NCBI GenBank assembly: GCA_905479655.1
Contig: CAJQNK010000270.1
Coordinates: 1-38,449, forward strand
DNA: 38,449 bases
Reading direction: 5' to 3'
Origin: an uncultured bacterium
GTDB taxonomy: Bacteria > Acidobacteriota > Thermoanaerobaculia > Multivoradales > JAHEKO01
Shown here: positions 26,577 to 35,221 of the stretch, piece after piece
How the letters are laid out: each line of letters begins with the position of its first letter
How positions within the stretch are numbered: position 1 is the first letter of the stretch
Position numbers and translations under genes: made by a program
The notes under the pieces: model-generated
What the model was told of the DNA's origin: nothing
What the model saw: the letters and a program-made list of their open reading frames with translations, nothing else
Databases searched by the model: none

Positions 26577-28424
26577 ATGAGTCGAGGCCGAACCCACGGG
26601 AGCCCGTCGCACCGGGCCGTGCGCGGCCCGGTCGCCGTCCTGCTGGTCGGAGGCGCCCTCCTGGGGGTCTCCTGCGCGCCGCCGCGAGCGCCCTCCGGGG
26701 AGGAGCCGCCTCCTCACGTGGTCGTCTACCTGGTGGATACGCTGAGGGCGGATCGCCTGGGGCTCTATGGCTACGATCGTCCGACCTCGCCGCGCCTCGA
26801 CGCGCTGGCGTCGGACGCGGTGGTGTTCGAGCGGGCGTACGCTCCGAGCTCCTGGACCAAGGCTTCGACGGCCTCGCTCCTTTCCGGCCTGGAGCCCGTG
26901 GCCCACGGCGCGGTCTCCCGATCCCATCGCGTCGCTCCCGGGATCTCCCTCGCCGCCGAGTACCTGGGCGATCTCGGGTACCGGACCCGCGCCGTCGTCA
27001 CGAATCCTCACGTGGCGGCCCGTTTCGGTTTCGCCCAGGGCTTCGAGGTGTTCCTGGACCTGACCGAAGACGGGATGCCCATCCGCTACCTGCGCTCGGA
27101 CCGGGTGCATCGGGAGGTGGAGGAGCTGCTGCCCCTGCGCGGAGAACCACCCGTCTTCCTCTACGTCCACACCATCGATCCGCATGCGCCCAACAACCCG
27201 CCCGCTCCCTACGACAAGCTCTTCACGGCCGCGCCGCGACCCTCGTTCCGGGTCGAGCATCTGCCGCAGCTCGGCGCGGCGGAGCTGGCTGCCATCCAGG
27301 CCCTCTACGATGCCGAGATCCGGTTCAACGACGAGCAGTTCGGCAGGCTCGTCGACGAGCTCAAACGGCGTCGCATCTACGACGACACGCTCCTGATCTT
27401 CGTCAGTGACCACGGCGAGGAGCACATGGACCACGGCCGCGGCGGCCACGGCAAGCAGCTCTTCGAGGAGGTCGTCCGCGTTCCGCTGGTGGTCAAGTTC
27501 CCGCACGGCTGGCAGGCGGACGCCCGGGTCGGGTCGGTGAGCTCCCTTCTCGACGTTCTGCCGACGATCCTGGCCGTGGCGGGCGGGGAGGTCCCGCCAC
27601 GACTCCCCGGGGTGGATCTACGCGGGCTCTCCCAGCCCGAGGCCTCCGTCGCTCGCACTCTGTTCTTCGACCTGGATCTGGAGCAGCAAGGCGGGGAGCG
27701 TCACGTCGCGCGCGGCGTCCTGGACGGGCACGGCAAGTATCTCGAGGAGATCCTGCCGCGACGTCGGGAGATGCTGTTCGACCTGCAGCGGGACCCGGGT
27801 GAGACGGCGAACCTCGTGGCTGCGTCGCCGGATCGGGCGCTGGCGCTGTCGAGGGCGATCGACGCCCATCGGGCCCGTCATCGGTCGGGTCTCCACCTGG
27901 CGCTGGTCGACGGGTTGGACTCCGAGGTCGGGAGCCCGTCCGCCGTCGTCAACCTCCGGCTCTCGACGACGGGGACCTTTGCCGAGGTCATCGAGGTCGG
28001 CTTCGAGGAGGGGGACCGGGCGGTGGTCGTCGAGGGCGGCCGGGGCCTGGTGGTCACCGTCCGCCTGGATCGCCCTCTTCGGGAGTCCGGCGACGTGTCG
28101 CCCCGGTCGCGGGACGTCGATCGTCTGGTGGTGGCGGTCGAGCCGGCTGACGCGGAGGTGGTGATCGGGAGCGGCCCGCCCCCCCCGGCCGGCGGGCTGC
28201 GGGTCGTCCTGGGACCGGGGGAGACCGCGACGCTGCCGCTCGCTCTCTCGGTCGGGATGCCCGGCCTCGCCCTGGATCCGTACGAGGCCCCGCGATGGAC
28301 CCGCGACCCGTTTCGGTTGGCGGACCCCGCCCTGTTCGTCAGCGCGGTGCCGCCGGCTCCGCCGGCGCCCGCCGAGCTGCCCCCGCTCCTGCGCCAGCAG
28401 CTCGAGGCCCTGGGCTACCTCTGA
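26577..28424 (+). CDS. Sulfatase-like (alkaline phosphatase superfamily) lipoprotein
   Basis: This 615-residue protein starts with a lipoprotein signal (ALLGVSC). The alkaline phosphatase superfamily metal site is complete in outline: VVYLVDTLRADRLGLYG near the start, HTIDPHAPNNPP in the middle, and IFVSDHGEEHMDHGRGGHG. The position where true sulfatases have Cys/Ser-x-Pro-x-Arg reads APSSWTKASTASLLSG. There is no formylglycine motif, and a Ser or Thr is the likely nucleophile, as in phospho- or phosphoglycerol-transfer relatives. The last 180 residues are a variable Val-rich domain. The N-terminal third has a truncated paralogue at 14549-15214. Confidence 0.85.
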   Translation: MSRGRTHGSPSHRAVRGPVAVLLVGGALLGVSCAPPRAPSGEEPPPHVVVYLVDTLRADRLGLYGYDRPTSPRLDALASDAVVFERAYAPSSWTKASTASLLSGLEPVAHGAVSRSHRVAPGISLAAEYLGDLGYRTRAVVTNPHVAARFGFAQGFEVFLDLTEDGMPIRYLRSDRVHREVEELLPLRGEPPVFLYVHTIDPHAPNNPPAPYDKLFTAAPRPSFRVEHLPQLGAAELAAIQALYDAEIRFNDEQFGRLVDELKRRRIYDDTLLIFVSDHGEEHMDHGRGGHGKQLFEEVVRVPLVVKFPHGWQADARVGSVSSLLDVLPTILAVAGGEVPPRLPGVDLRGLSQPEASVARTLFFDLDLEQQGGERHVARGVLDGHGKYLEEILPRRREMLFDLQRDPGETANLVAASPDRALALSRAIDAHRARHRSGLHLALVDGLDSEVGSPSAVVNLRLSTTGTFAEVIEVGFEEGDRAVVVEGGRGLVVTVRLDRPLRESGDVSPRSRDVDRLVVAVEPADAEVVIGSGPPPPAGGLRVVLGPGETATLPLALSVGMPGLALDPYEAPRWTRDPFRLADPALFVSAVPPAPPAPAELPPLLRQQLEALGYL

Positions 28425-28483
28425 GCCCGGGAGCGTCGAGCCGGGGAACGTCGGGGTCCGGGAACCGGAAGGCCGCGAAACCC

Positions 28484-29068
28484 TCAGTCGGCTGGCCTGA
28501 TCAGGCCGCGCAGCGCTGCCACGACCGTCTCGGCGGGTGGCCGGCGGCGGTAGTCCTCGTCCAGGTGGAAGAAGCGCACCGTGCTCGCGCGATCGACGAT
28601 CACGACCGTCGGGTGGGGCACGACGGGATTCTCCTCGTTGAGGATCCCCCAGCGCCGAACCGCCTCCAGCTCCGGGTCGAGGAGCAGCGGGAAGTCGATC
28701 CCCTCCTTCTCGGCGAGCCGCGTCAGACCCTCGGCGTCGTCGGGGCTCACCGCCCAGATCTCGGCGCCGAGCGAACGGACCTCCTCGGCGACACTCTGCA
28801 GCTCACCGAGCTGCCGGCGGCAGTGCGGTCACCAGGCGCCGCGGAAGAAGACGACGATGACGTCCTTCTTCCGGCGCAACTCCTGGAGGTCGTGAATCTC
28901 GCCCGTGGTCGACGGTAGTGCCAGGGGGGGAGCCGGATCGCCGACGGCGGGTCGGCCGCCCGTGTTTCCGGACGGCTCCGCAACACCGGGCGCCGCCGTC
29001 GCGGCCGCCAGACAGACGACGAGCGCCAGGGCCAGGGTCGGGGCGACGGTTGGGACGGTGCGTCTCAC
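28484..29068 (-). CDS. Selenocysteine-containing peroxiredoxin-like protein
   Basis: This 194-residue thioredoxin-fold protein of the AhpC/TSA type has a signal peptide (GTG start, hydrophobic residues 11-28). The active site reads VVFFRGAW, UGA, PHC, where relatives have WCPYC or WCPHC. The in-frame UGA at 28829-28831 stands at the peroxidatic cysteine (residue 80) and gives a U-x-x-C pair. Reading resumes with normal family sequence (RRQLGELQ, AVSPDDAEGL, FPLLLDPE, VPHPTVVIVD) to a true stop at 28484. A hairpin placed as bacterial SECIS elements are follows the UGA. It probably reduces peroxides or disulfides in the periplasm. It follows the barrel gene by 14 bases. A nonsense mutation is the alternative. 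Confidence 0.8.
28798..28814 (-). promoter_or_regulatory. Candidate bacterial SECIS element
   Basis: On the minus strand a seven-base-pair perfect stem (gcagctc / gagctgc) with loop ggt lies inside the coding sequence. Twenty-one bases separate the UGA from the loop. Bacterial SECIS hairpins have their apical loop about 16-37 bases after the UGA with a G in its first two positions; both conditions are met. Confidence 0.65.
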
Positions 29069-29082
29069 AGGTCTTCTTGGCT

Positions 29083-29934
29083 TCAGAACGCGAAGCTGCC
29101 ACCCAGCGAGACACCGGTGGCGTCGCCGGAGTTGCGGCCGCCCACCGTGTCGAATCCCTGGAGGACGATCCCCAGGCCGTCGCCGAAGCGGGCGAAGACC
29201 TTGGCGCCGACCCGCTGGTACTCGTCCCGGTTGCTGGGGAACGTGAAGCCGGGGTCGCCGATGTCGGTGCCGCCTTCGGCCCGGTAGTCGGCGTAGAAGC
29301 CGCTGAACGTCAGCCGCCCCAGGGTGTAGCCGACCTCGGTGAAGAACGGCAGACCGTCGGGGGCCGAGCCGCCGCGGAGGTCGTAGCCGACCTGCTGGGC
29401 CAGGTAGAAGCGGCCGCTCTCCAGGTGGTAGACGAAGCGCAGCAGGACGTCGCTGGTGCCGTCTCCCCGGGCGACGGGCGCGTTGGGCTCGTAGTCGGTC
29501 ATGGGCGTGCAGCCCCCGGCGCTGACGATGAAGTCGTGGCGGGCCCCGGGTCGACGCAGGCTGGCAAAGCGGTACTGTAGCAGCGCCGTTGCGTCCTGCG
29601 GCCCGTCGTCGTGAAATCCCGCGGTGCCTTTGCCCTCGACGTCGACGAAGGCGAAGTTGCCCACGACCGAGAGGTCCTCGGTCAGGCCCCAGGTGAGCCA
29701 CACGGAAGAGCTTCCCGTCTGCACCGCGCCGAGGCCCGGATCCGATACCTTGTCGCCGCCGACCCAGAATCGGTCGTAGCTCTCGCCGGTGTAGGAGAAC
29801 GCCACCGCTCCTTCTCGCGGCGGCGGGAGGAAGCCGTTGAGGCTCAGGCCCCGCGTAGCCCCCGGCACCAGGAGGCCGATCACGAGGGCGGCGAGCAGGG
29901 TGGCTCTCGGTTTGGGTCTCGGACGATTGATCAT
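29083..29934 (-). CDS. Outer-membrane beta-barrel protein
   Basis: This 283-residue protein has a signal peptide (about 1-30, core LLAALVIGLLVPGA). The rest has alternating polar/hydrophobic strands with many Gly, Tyr and Phe residues, and it ends in Phe (GVSLGGSFAF), as outer-membrane barrels usually do. I do not recognise a named family. It is probably a pore or a structural barrel. It heads an operon with the selenocysteine protein, which suggests a link to the cell envelope or to periplasmic redox stress. Confidence 0.7.
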   Translation of the reverse strand: MINRPRPKPRATLLAALVIGLLVPGATRGLSLNGFLPPPREGAVAFSYTGESYDRFWVGGDKVSDPGLGAVQTGSSSVWLTWGLTEDLSVVGNFAFVDVEGKGTAGFHDDGPQDATALLQYRFASLRRPGARHDFIVSAGGCTPMTDYEPNAPVARGDGTSDVLLRFVYHLESGRFYLAQQVGYDLRGGSAPDGLPFFTEVGYTLGRLTFSGFYADYRAEGGTDIGDPGFTFPSNRDEYQRVGAKVFARFGDGLGIVLQGFDTVGGRNSGDATGVSLGGSFAF

Positions 29935-30090
29935 GGGGCCCCCTGGCGCGGCGACCCATCCGCGCCTGGAGCGGTGGATCGCCGGACGTCTCGTGGAACG
30001 AGTGGTTTTCGACGGGCCGTTGTTACCGGAGCGGACATGACGAGGCGCTGACAGCGGGTTCGCCTGCCTCCTCCGGGGGCCGAGACGCGG

Positions 30091-30960
30091 CTACCTCCCC
30101 GTGGCGCTCGGCTCCCGAGCGCCGGGAGCCTCCTCCGGGAGGACCCCGGGCTCGACCGCGCGCCGGGCGAACTCCGCGCTCAGGATGCGCCAGCCGTTCC
30201 AGACTCCGCCGTCGAGGTAGAGCTGACCCAGCTTCAGGAAGTCCCGGGGGAGCCAGTGGATGCCGCCGCCCAGGTAGGGGGCGCCGGTGGGGGAGAGCGG
30301 GAGATGGTAGCGGTGGATCCCAGGGGGCTCGGCGAAGAGGCGGGCGATCAGTTCCGTCAGAGGCTCGCCGGCGGCCCGGCTGAGGACCTGGCCCAGGAGA
30401 TGCGGGTTGGCGGAGCAGTACACGGAGCGCTCGCCGGGCTCGAAGGCCATGGGGAGGTCGCGGACGTAGCGATACCAGTCGGCTGCCCGGTCTGGCTCTG
30501 CATGCGGTCCTCGTTGCCCGGCGTGTCGCCGTTCGAGTCGTCGCAGTCGAAGCCGGAGACCATGGTCAGCAGGTGCTCCACGGTCATGCGGCGCTTCCGG
30601 GAGTCGAGGTCCTCCGGACCGGCGGCTTTTCCGGGCGGCGGCGTCTCGGGAAAGACCCGGGTCTCGGGACCGATCTCCAGTCCCGCTCGCATCGCCGCGC
30701 CGACGAGCGTGGTGGTGACGCTCTTGCTGGCCGACCGGGTGTCGGGCGGTGTCTCGCGGTCGAACCCCCGGAAGTACTCCTCGAACACGAGCCGCCCGTG
30801 GCGAGCGACGAGGATCGCGTGGATCGCCAGGTCGTGGACGGAGCGCTCGGGTTCCGAGGCGATCTCCACGAGGCGCCGGAGGGGCTGTGTTCCCGCAGCG
30901 TCGGTCCGTCGACTCCGGCGCGAGGTGAGTCGGTCCCGGGGTGAGTCGGAGCGGCAAGGT
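30091..30960 (-). pseudogene. Frameshifted beta-lactamase-type serine hydrolase
   Basis: The minus strand encodes a penicillin-binding-protein-like serine hydrolase split over two frames. The first part has LVARHGRLVFEEYFRGFDR, the SxxK motif in RSASKSVTTTLVGAAM and MTVEHLLTMVSGFDCDD. Near 30500 the sense moves to another frame as DWYRYVRDLPMAFEPGE, YCSANPHLLGQVL (YxN motif) and GGIHWLPRDFLKLGQLYLDGG. The C-terminal motif (HxG/KTG region) is missing: the reading ends at 30091, right after SAEFARRAVEPG. The N-terminus lacks a signal peptide. Frameshift plus truncations make it inactive unless the shift is a sequencing error. Confidence 0.7.
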
Positions 30961-31441
30961 CCGGGCAGGCCCGAAGAGAGGTGAGGTCGAGGTTCCTCCT
31001 CGCGGACGAGTGGTGTACAATCGATCCGCCGCTTTTTTCTTCTGGATGTCGAGAATCGCCAAGCTTCGAAGTGCGAGGTCCGGAGTGCTCCACGACGAGA
31101 CTCGGCGGAGCCGCGGAGTCGAAGTGCCGCAGTTGAAGTGCCAGCCCCGGGAACGAGGCGAGGGTCGACACCGTGGCCGATCGACGCCCGATGGGAGCTG
31201 GGAGGTTGTCGGGTCCAGGGCGACGATCGCCTCGGACTCTCGGGCTTCGTTTCGAGCCACGGTGTCGATGGACCCCGCCGGAGCGCCGGCCCCCGGCCCC
31301 GAAGGCCGGGAAGGGGAGCCGGGTCGCCCCAGGAGTTCGACGGGTCGAAGGGCGGTTCTTCCTCACCCCGAGACTGGAATCGTGGCTTCGCGGGGAGCTG
31401 CTCCGCCCCGGAAGACACCTGGAGATCATGGAGACCTCATG
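30961..31441. other. Intergenic stretch before the small Cys/His gene
   Basis: No gene is seen. It contains a T-run (cttttttctt near 31030-31040) with no clear hairpin before it and a tacaat box near 31017. A seven-base-pair hairpin (cccggcc / ggccggg, 31292-31310) is also present. One four-codon frame (31428-31442) ends on the start of the next gene and is probably chance. Confidence 0.4.
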
Positions 31442-31651
31442 ATGGGAGATCACCCCCGGTCGGACGCCCCCTCCTCCTCGGGAGACGATCGGGAGGACGC
31501 GACGGACGAGCAGCTCCTGCAGGTCCTCCAGCGTCTGGGTCTCTGCTGTGCTCGCCTGAAGGAGGGGGGCTTCTGCGGGGCGACCGCCACCAGCCGCCCC
31601 GAGGGCCTGCTGGTCTGCGATCGACATCGGAGCCCCGACCGCCCCGAGTGA
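31442..31651 (+). CDS. Small Cys/His protein, copy 1
   Basis: This 69-residue protein has an acidic N-terminal half (SSGDDREDATDEQLLQVLQR) and a C-terminal knot: CCARL, then FCGA, then LLVCDRHR. The spacing of Cys and His suggests a one-zinc ribbon. A similar arrangement (RL-x-x-G-x-x-CG and EG-x-x-x-C-x-x-H) ends the small protein at 37961-38143. Not a family I recognise. The second of two adjacent ATGs is chosen because gagga-type ggaga lies seven bases before it. It lies about 95 bases before the respiratory operon and could be its regulator or unrelated. Confidence 0.55.
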   Translation: MGDHPRSDAPSSSGDDREDATDEQLLQVLQRLGLCCARLKEGGFCGATATSRPEGLLVCDRHRSPDRPE

Positions 31652-31746
31652 GGCCGTCTCCGGCCTCGGCCTACCCGCACGAGTAGCGGCCGACTACCCG
31701 CTGAGGTGGCGATCGGGCGGCGACCCTGCCGATATGCTCCCCGCCA

Positions 31747-32241
31747 GTGTCAGACCCATCCGAAGGTGTCGAGAGTCGCGAGAGCCAGGGAGGAACTCCT
31801 CGCCGGAGCTTCCTCAACTGGCTGCTCGGCGGATCGGTTGGTGCCCTGCTGGGGAGTGTCCTGTATCCCGTCACGCGGTTCATCAGTCCGCCGGATGTGC
31901 CGGAGGCCACGACGGATCAGGTCGAGGTCGGCCCGGTGAACGATCCGGAGCTCTTGGACCGCGGCTTCAAGATCGTCCGCTTCGGCTCCGATCCGGTCAT
32001 CGTCGTGCGGGCCGGTGAGAGCGACTACCGCGCCTTCTCCGCTACCTGCACCCACCTGGACTGCATCGTCGAGTTCCGTCCGGAACGCCAGCTTTTCTGG
32101 TGCAACTGCCACAACGGCCAGTTCGACCTCACCGGACGCAACGTCGGGGGTCCTCCGCCCCGGCCGCTGACGCCGTTCACGGTCCATGTCGTCTCCGGCG
32201 AGTCGGGCCGCCCGGACACCCTGGTGGTGGAGAGGGCCTGA
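31747..32241 (+). CDS. Rieske iron-sulfur protein
   Basis: This 164-residue protein has a Tat-like N-terminus ([18 protein letters not shown], residues 19-36) forming the membrane anchor, and a C-terminal Rieske domain. Cluster ligands lie in CTHLDC (box I) and CNCHNGQFD (box II), and the Pro loop is GPPPRPL. It takes electrons from quinol in a bc-type complex. It starts at a GTG with -10-like tatgct (31733-31738) eight bases before it and no ribosome site, so the message may be leaderless. It is the first gene of a tight operon with cytochrome b and a multiheme cytochrome. Confidence 0.93.
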   Translation: MSDPSEGVESRESQGGTPRRSFLNWLLGGSVGALLGSVLYPVTRFISPPDVPEATTDQVEVGPVNDPELLDRGFKIVRFGSDPVIVVRAGESDYRAFSATCTHLDCIVEFRPERQLFWCNCHNGQFDLTGRNVGGPPPRPLTPFTVHVVSGESGRPDTLVVERA

Positions 32242-32243
32242 AG

Positions 32244-33401
32244 ATGGGGCGGCGCTCGGACGGGTTCAGCGACTGGCTCGACGACCGCCTCGGACTCTCG
32301 GCAGTTACCTCGCTGGCGCGCAAGAAGACGGTGCCGGTGCACCGCTGGATGCCGCTCTACTTCTTCGGCGGCATGACGCTGTTCTTCTTCCTGGTCCAGG
32401 TGATGACCGGCATCCTCCTGATGCTCTACTACCGCCCGTCGGCCGAGCAGGCCTTCGAGTCCGTGGAGTTCATCATGACCACGGTGCCTTTCGGGTGGCT
32501 CATCCGGTCGCTTCACTCGTGGTCGGCCAACCTGATGGTCTTCTTCGCCTTCGCCCACCTGGCGACCGTCTTCTTCATGAAGGCCTACCGGCCGCCGCGC
32601 GAGCTCACCTGGATCACCGGCTGCCTGCTGCTGTTCCTCTCCCTCGCCTTCGGCTTCTCCGGCTACCTCCTCCCCTGGAACCAGCTCGCCTTCTTCGCCA
32701 CCAAGGTGGGGACGGACATCGCCGGGGCGATACCGGTCATCGGGGAGTGGTCGGTGCGCTTCCTGCGCGGCGGCGACCGGGTCACCGGCGGCACCCTGTC
32801 GCGGTTCTACGGCTGGCACGTCGCGATCCTGCCGGCGTTCACCTTCCTCCTCCTCTGCCTGCACCTGCTGCTCGTGCAGATGAAGGGCATCAGCCTGCCG
32901 CCCAGCGAGGAGCGGAAACCCCGACGCGAGATGCGGTTCCTGCCGCACTTCGCGTTGCGCGAGATGGTCGGGTGGGTTCTCGCCCTCGGGGTTCTCGCGG
33001 CTCTCGCGGCGCTCTTCCCCTGGGAGCTCGGGGAGAAGGCGAACCCGTTCGCGCCCGCGTTCAAGGACATCCGGCCCGAGTGGTACTTCATGTTCATGTT
33101 CGAGACCCTGAAGCTGGTCCCGGGTGGCGAGGTGCTGGGGATCGAGTACGAGGCCTTTCCGATCCTGCTGTTCGGGTTCGCGGGTCTGCTGTTGGTCCTG
33201 GTGCCGTTCCTCGACCGCCGGGCGGTCCGGGAGGGTCGCAGTCCGGGATTCACGGCGGTGGGCGTGTTGGCCATGATCTACATCGTCGCGATGACGGCCT
33301 GGGGCTATCGCTCGCTGGCGCCTCTCTGGGTCGTCGTCGGCACGGTGGCACTCGTGGGCGTGTTGATGGTCACCACCCGCACCGACGGGGGGGGGCGATG
33401 A
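32244..33401 (+). CDS. Cytochrome b, b6/subunit-IV fusion type
   Basis: This 385-residue membrane cytochrome has haem ligands H91 and H105 in helix B and H192 and H207 in helix D. The spacing of 14 and 15 is that of cytochrome b6 rather than mitochondrial cytochrome b (14 and 14). The quinol-site motif PEWY (278-281) lies in the C-terminal half, which matches subunit IV. One chain thus joins what chloroplasts have as two. It starts two bases after the Rieske stop and its own stop overlaps the next start (ATGA). Together the three form a quinol-oxidising complex. Confidence 0.93.
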   Translation: MGRRSDGFSDWLDDRLGLSAVTSLARKKTVPVHRWMPLYFFGGMTLFFFLVQVMTGILLMLYYRPSAEQAFESVEFIMTTVPFGWLIRSLHSWSANLMVFFAFAHLATVFFMKAYRPPRELTWITGCLLLFLSLAFGFSGYLLPWNQLAFFATKVGTDIAGAIPVIGEWSVRFLRGGDRVTGGTLSRFYGWHVAILPAFTFLLLCLHLLLVQMKGISLPPSEERKPRREMRFLPHFALREMVGWVLALGVLAALAALFPWELGEKANPFAPAFKDIRPEWYFMFMFETLKLVPGGEVLGIEYEAFPILLFGFAGLLLVLVPFLDRRAVREGRSPGFTAVGVLAMIYIVAMTAWGYRSLAPLWVVVGTVALVGVLMVTTRTDGGGR

Positions 33402-35128
33402 GGAGGATCGGGTTGACCCTCGTCCTGCTCGCGGTGGCCGGGAGCCTGGGTGCGCAGGAGCTGGCGGAGACCTCCTGCACCCTCTGTCACGGCAATCCCG
33501 AGTGGTTCGACGCGGACGGTCCGGCTCTGATGGAGAGCCTGGCGCAGGACGTCCACATCGGGGTGGGACTCTCCTGCCACGACTGCCACGGTGGCAACCC
33601 GGACCCGGCCCTGGCGGAGGACCTCGACTCCGCCATGTCCGAGTCGTGGGCCGAGAACCCCTACCGGGGGGCGCCGACGGCGGTGGAGGTCCCGGGCTTC
33701 TGCGGTGGTTGTCACTCGGATCCGAGCTTCATGCGCGGATACCGTCCCGACCTCCGCGTGGATCAGGAGCAGGAGTACAGGACCAGCCGGCACGGCTTGG
33801 CGCTGGCCCGGGGCGACACCGCGGTCGCGACCTGCATCGACTGCCACGGAGTCCACGGCATTCGTAGCGTCGCCGACACGGAGGCCGGCGTCTACCCGAC
33901 CCGTGTCGCGGAGACCTGCAACACCTGCCACGGCGACCCGGATCTCATGGCGGGCCGCACCACCGACGACGGTCGCCCGTTCCCCGTGGACCCGTACGCC
34001 CGCTGGCGGCGCAGCGTGCATGCCGCGTCGTTGTTGGACCGGGGAGACCTTTCGGCGCCGACCTGCAACGACTGCCACGGCAACCACGGCGCCTCGCCGC
34101 CGGGTGTGGAGAGCATCGCCTTCGTCTGTGGTCAGTGCCACGGGCGGGAGGCCGAGCTCTTCCGCAAGAGCGCCAAGCACGACGATCTCCAGCTCCATGG
34201 CGAGTACGTGGCCGAAGCCGGCGAGCTCGGTTGCGCCGCGTGTCACGAGGAACCGGAGCCGCAGGCGAGCTTCCTGCGGGTGCACGCTTTCAGCGAGTGC
34301 GCCTCGTGCCACGGCAATCACGCTGTCGTCAGGCCCACCCTCGCCATGCTCTCTCCCCTCCCGGAGATCCCGTGCTCCTTCTGCCACGGCGAGGTCAGCC
34401 TGGGGGTCGGGGACGCGGAGGAGCCGAAGGGATCCCGCGAGCATTTCGAGGAGACCCGCGACCGACTGGTGGCGGAGGCCGCCGTGCTGGGTCTGGAGGG
34501 CGCCGACCGCTTCGACTGGCTGGTCGACCAGGCCTGGTCGCTGCCGGCGCACAGCGCGCGCGGCCGCGCCAGCTCGACGTCCGGGCCGAGTGAGGAGTTC
34601 AGCACCCTGTTCGAGAAGTTCCGGATCGGCAAGACCCGGTTCACCTACGAGGACGCCGAAGGCTCCACGGTCTCGGAGAGCGTGGTCCGCTGTGCCGACT
34701 GTCATGCCGAAGAGCCGGTCCTCGCCGAGGAGGCCCAGGGGCTGAACGCCTCAGCGGTCTTCCTCGGGCGGAGCCGCGAGCTCATGGTCGCCACGGCGCG
34801 AGCGGAGCGAACCCTCCTGGCGGCGCGGCGCGGGGGTGTCGAGACGGGGGAGGCGCTCGAGAGTCTGCAGCGGGCGGTCGACGCCCAGATCGGCCTGGAG
34901 GTGCTGGTGCACACCTTCGACCCCCGGGACGACGGTCCCTTCCTGCTCCGCTACGAGGAGGGGATGGAGGATGCGCACTCGGCGCTGGACCGAGGTCACG
35001 AGGCGCTGGGCGAGCTCCAGTTCCGTCGCAAGGGCCTCGCGGTCTCGTTGATCTTCATCGCTCTCCTCCTCGTGGCGCTGACCCTCAAGATCCGTCAACT
35101 CGGCCCGCCGTCGCAGCCGGTCGGCTGA
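33398..35128 (+). CDS. Eleven-haem cytochrome c of the b6-type complex
   Basis: This 576-residue protein has a signal peptide (1-19), eleven CxxCH haem sites (CTLCH, CHDCH, CGGCH, CIDCH, CNTCH, CNDCH, CGQCH, CAACH, CASCH, CSFCH, CADCH), a helical stretch and a C-terminal membrane anchor (about 548-565). It replaces the one-haem c1 or cytochrome f found in standard complexes and would pass electrons from the Rieske protein to periplasmic or outer-membrane acceptors. The first ten sites lie in residues 1-335; the eleventh stands alone near 432. The stop of cytochrome b overlaps its start, so the ratio in the complex is probably fixed. Confidence 0.93.
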   Translation: MRRIGLTLVLLAVAGSLGAQELAETSCTLCHGNPEWFDADGPALMESLAQDVHIGVGLSCHDCHGGNPDPALAEDLDSAMSESWAENPYRGAPTAVEVPGFCGGCHSDPSFMRGYRPDLRVDQEQEYRTSRHGLALARGDTAVATCIDCHGVHGIRSVADTEAGVYPTRVAETCNTCHGDPDLMAGRTTDDGRPFPVDPYARWRRSVHAASLLDRGDLSAPTCNDCHGNHGASPPGVESIAFVCGQCHGREAELFRKSAKHDDLQLHGEYVAEAGELGCAACHEEPEPQASFLRVHAFSECASCHGNHAVVRPTLAMLSPLPEIPCSFCHGEVSLGVGDAEEPKGSREHFEETRDRLVAEAAVLGLEGADRFDWLVDQAWSLPAHSARGRASSTSGPSEEFSTLFEKFRIGKTRFTYEDAEGSTVSESVVRCADCHAEEPVLAEEAQGLNASAVFLGRSRELMVATARAERTLLAARRGGVETGEALESLQRAVDAQIGLEVLVHTFDPRDDGPFLLRYEEGMEDAHSALDRGHEALGELQFRRKGLAVSLIFIALLLVALTLKIRQLGPPSQPVG

Positions 35129-35129
35129 T

Positions 35130-35145
35130 CCAGGCACAGGCCTGG
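35130..35145 (+). terminator. Weak hairpin after the respiratory operon
   Basis: A six-base-pair stem (ccaggc / gcctgg, loop acag) begins two bases after the stop of the multiheme gene. There is no T-run, so intrinsic termination is uncertain; the next gene is on the other strand. Confidence 0.3.
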
Positions 35146-35221
35146 CCTGCGTCTCGGGTCCGGCGATCGTCGTCCTGTGGGCGGACCCTCGAGCTGCCGC
35201 GCTCCGGCCGGCGTGCCGGGA

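Noticed and set aside
31030..31041. T-run as an intrinsic terminator
   Set aside because: No stable hairpin directly precedes it on either strand.
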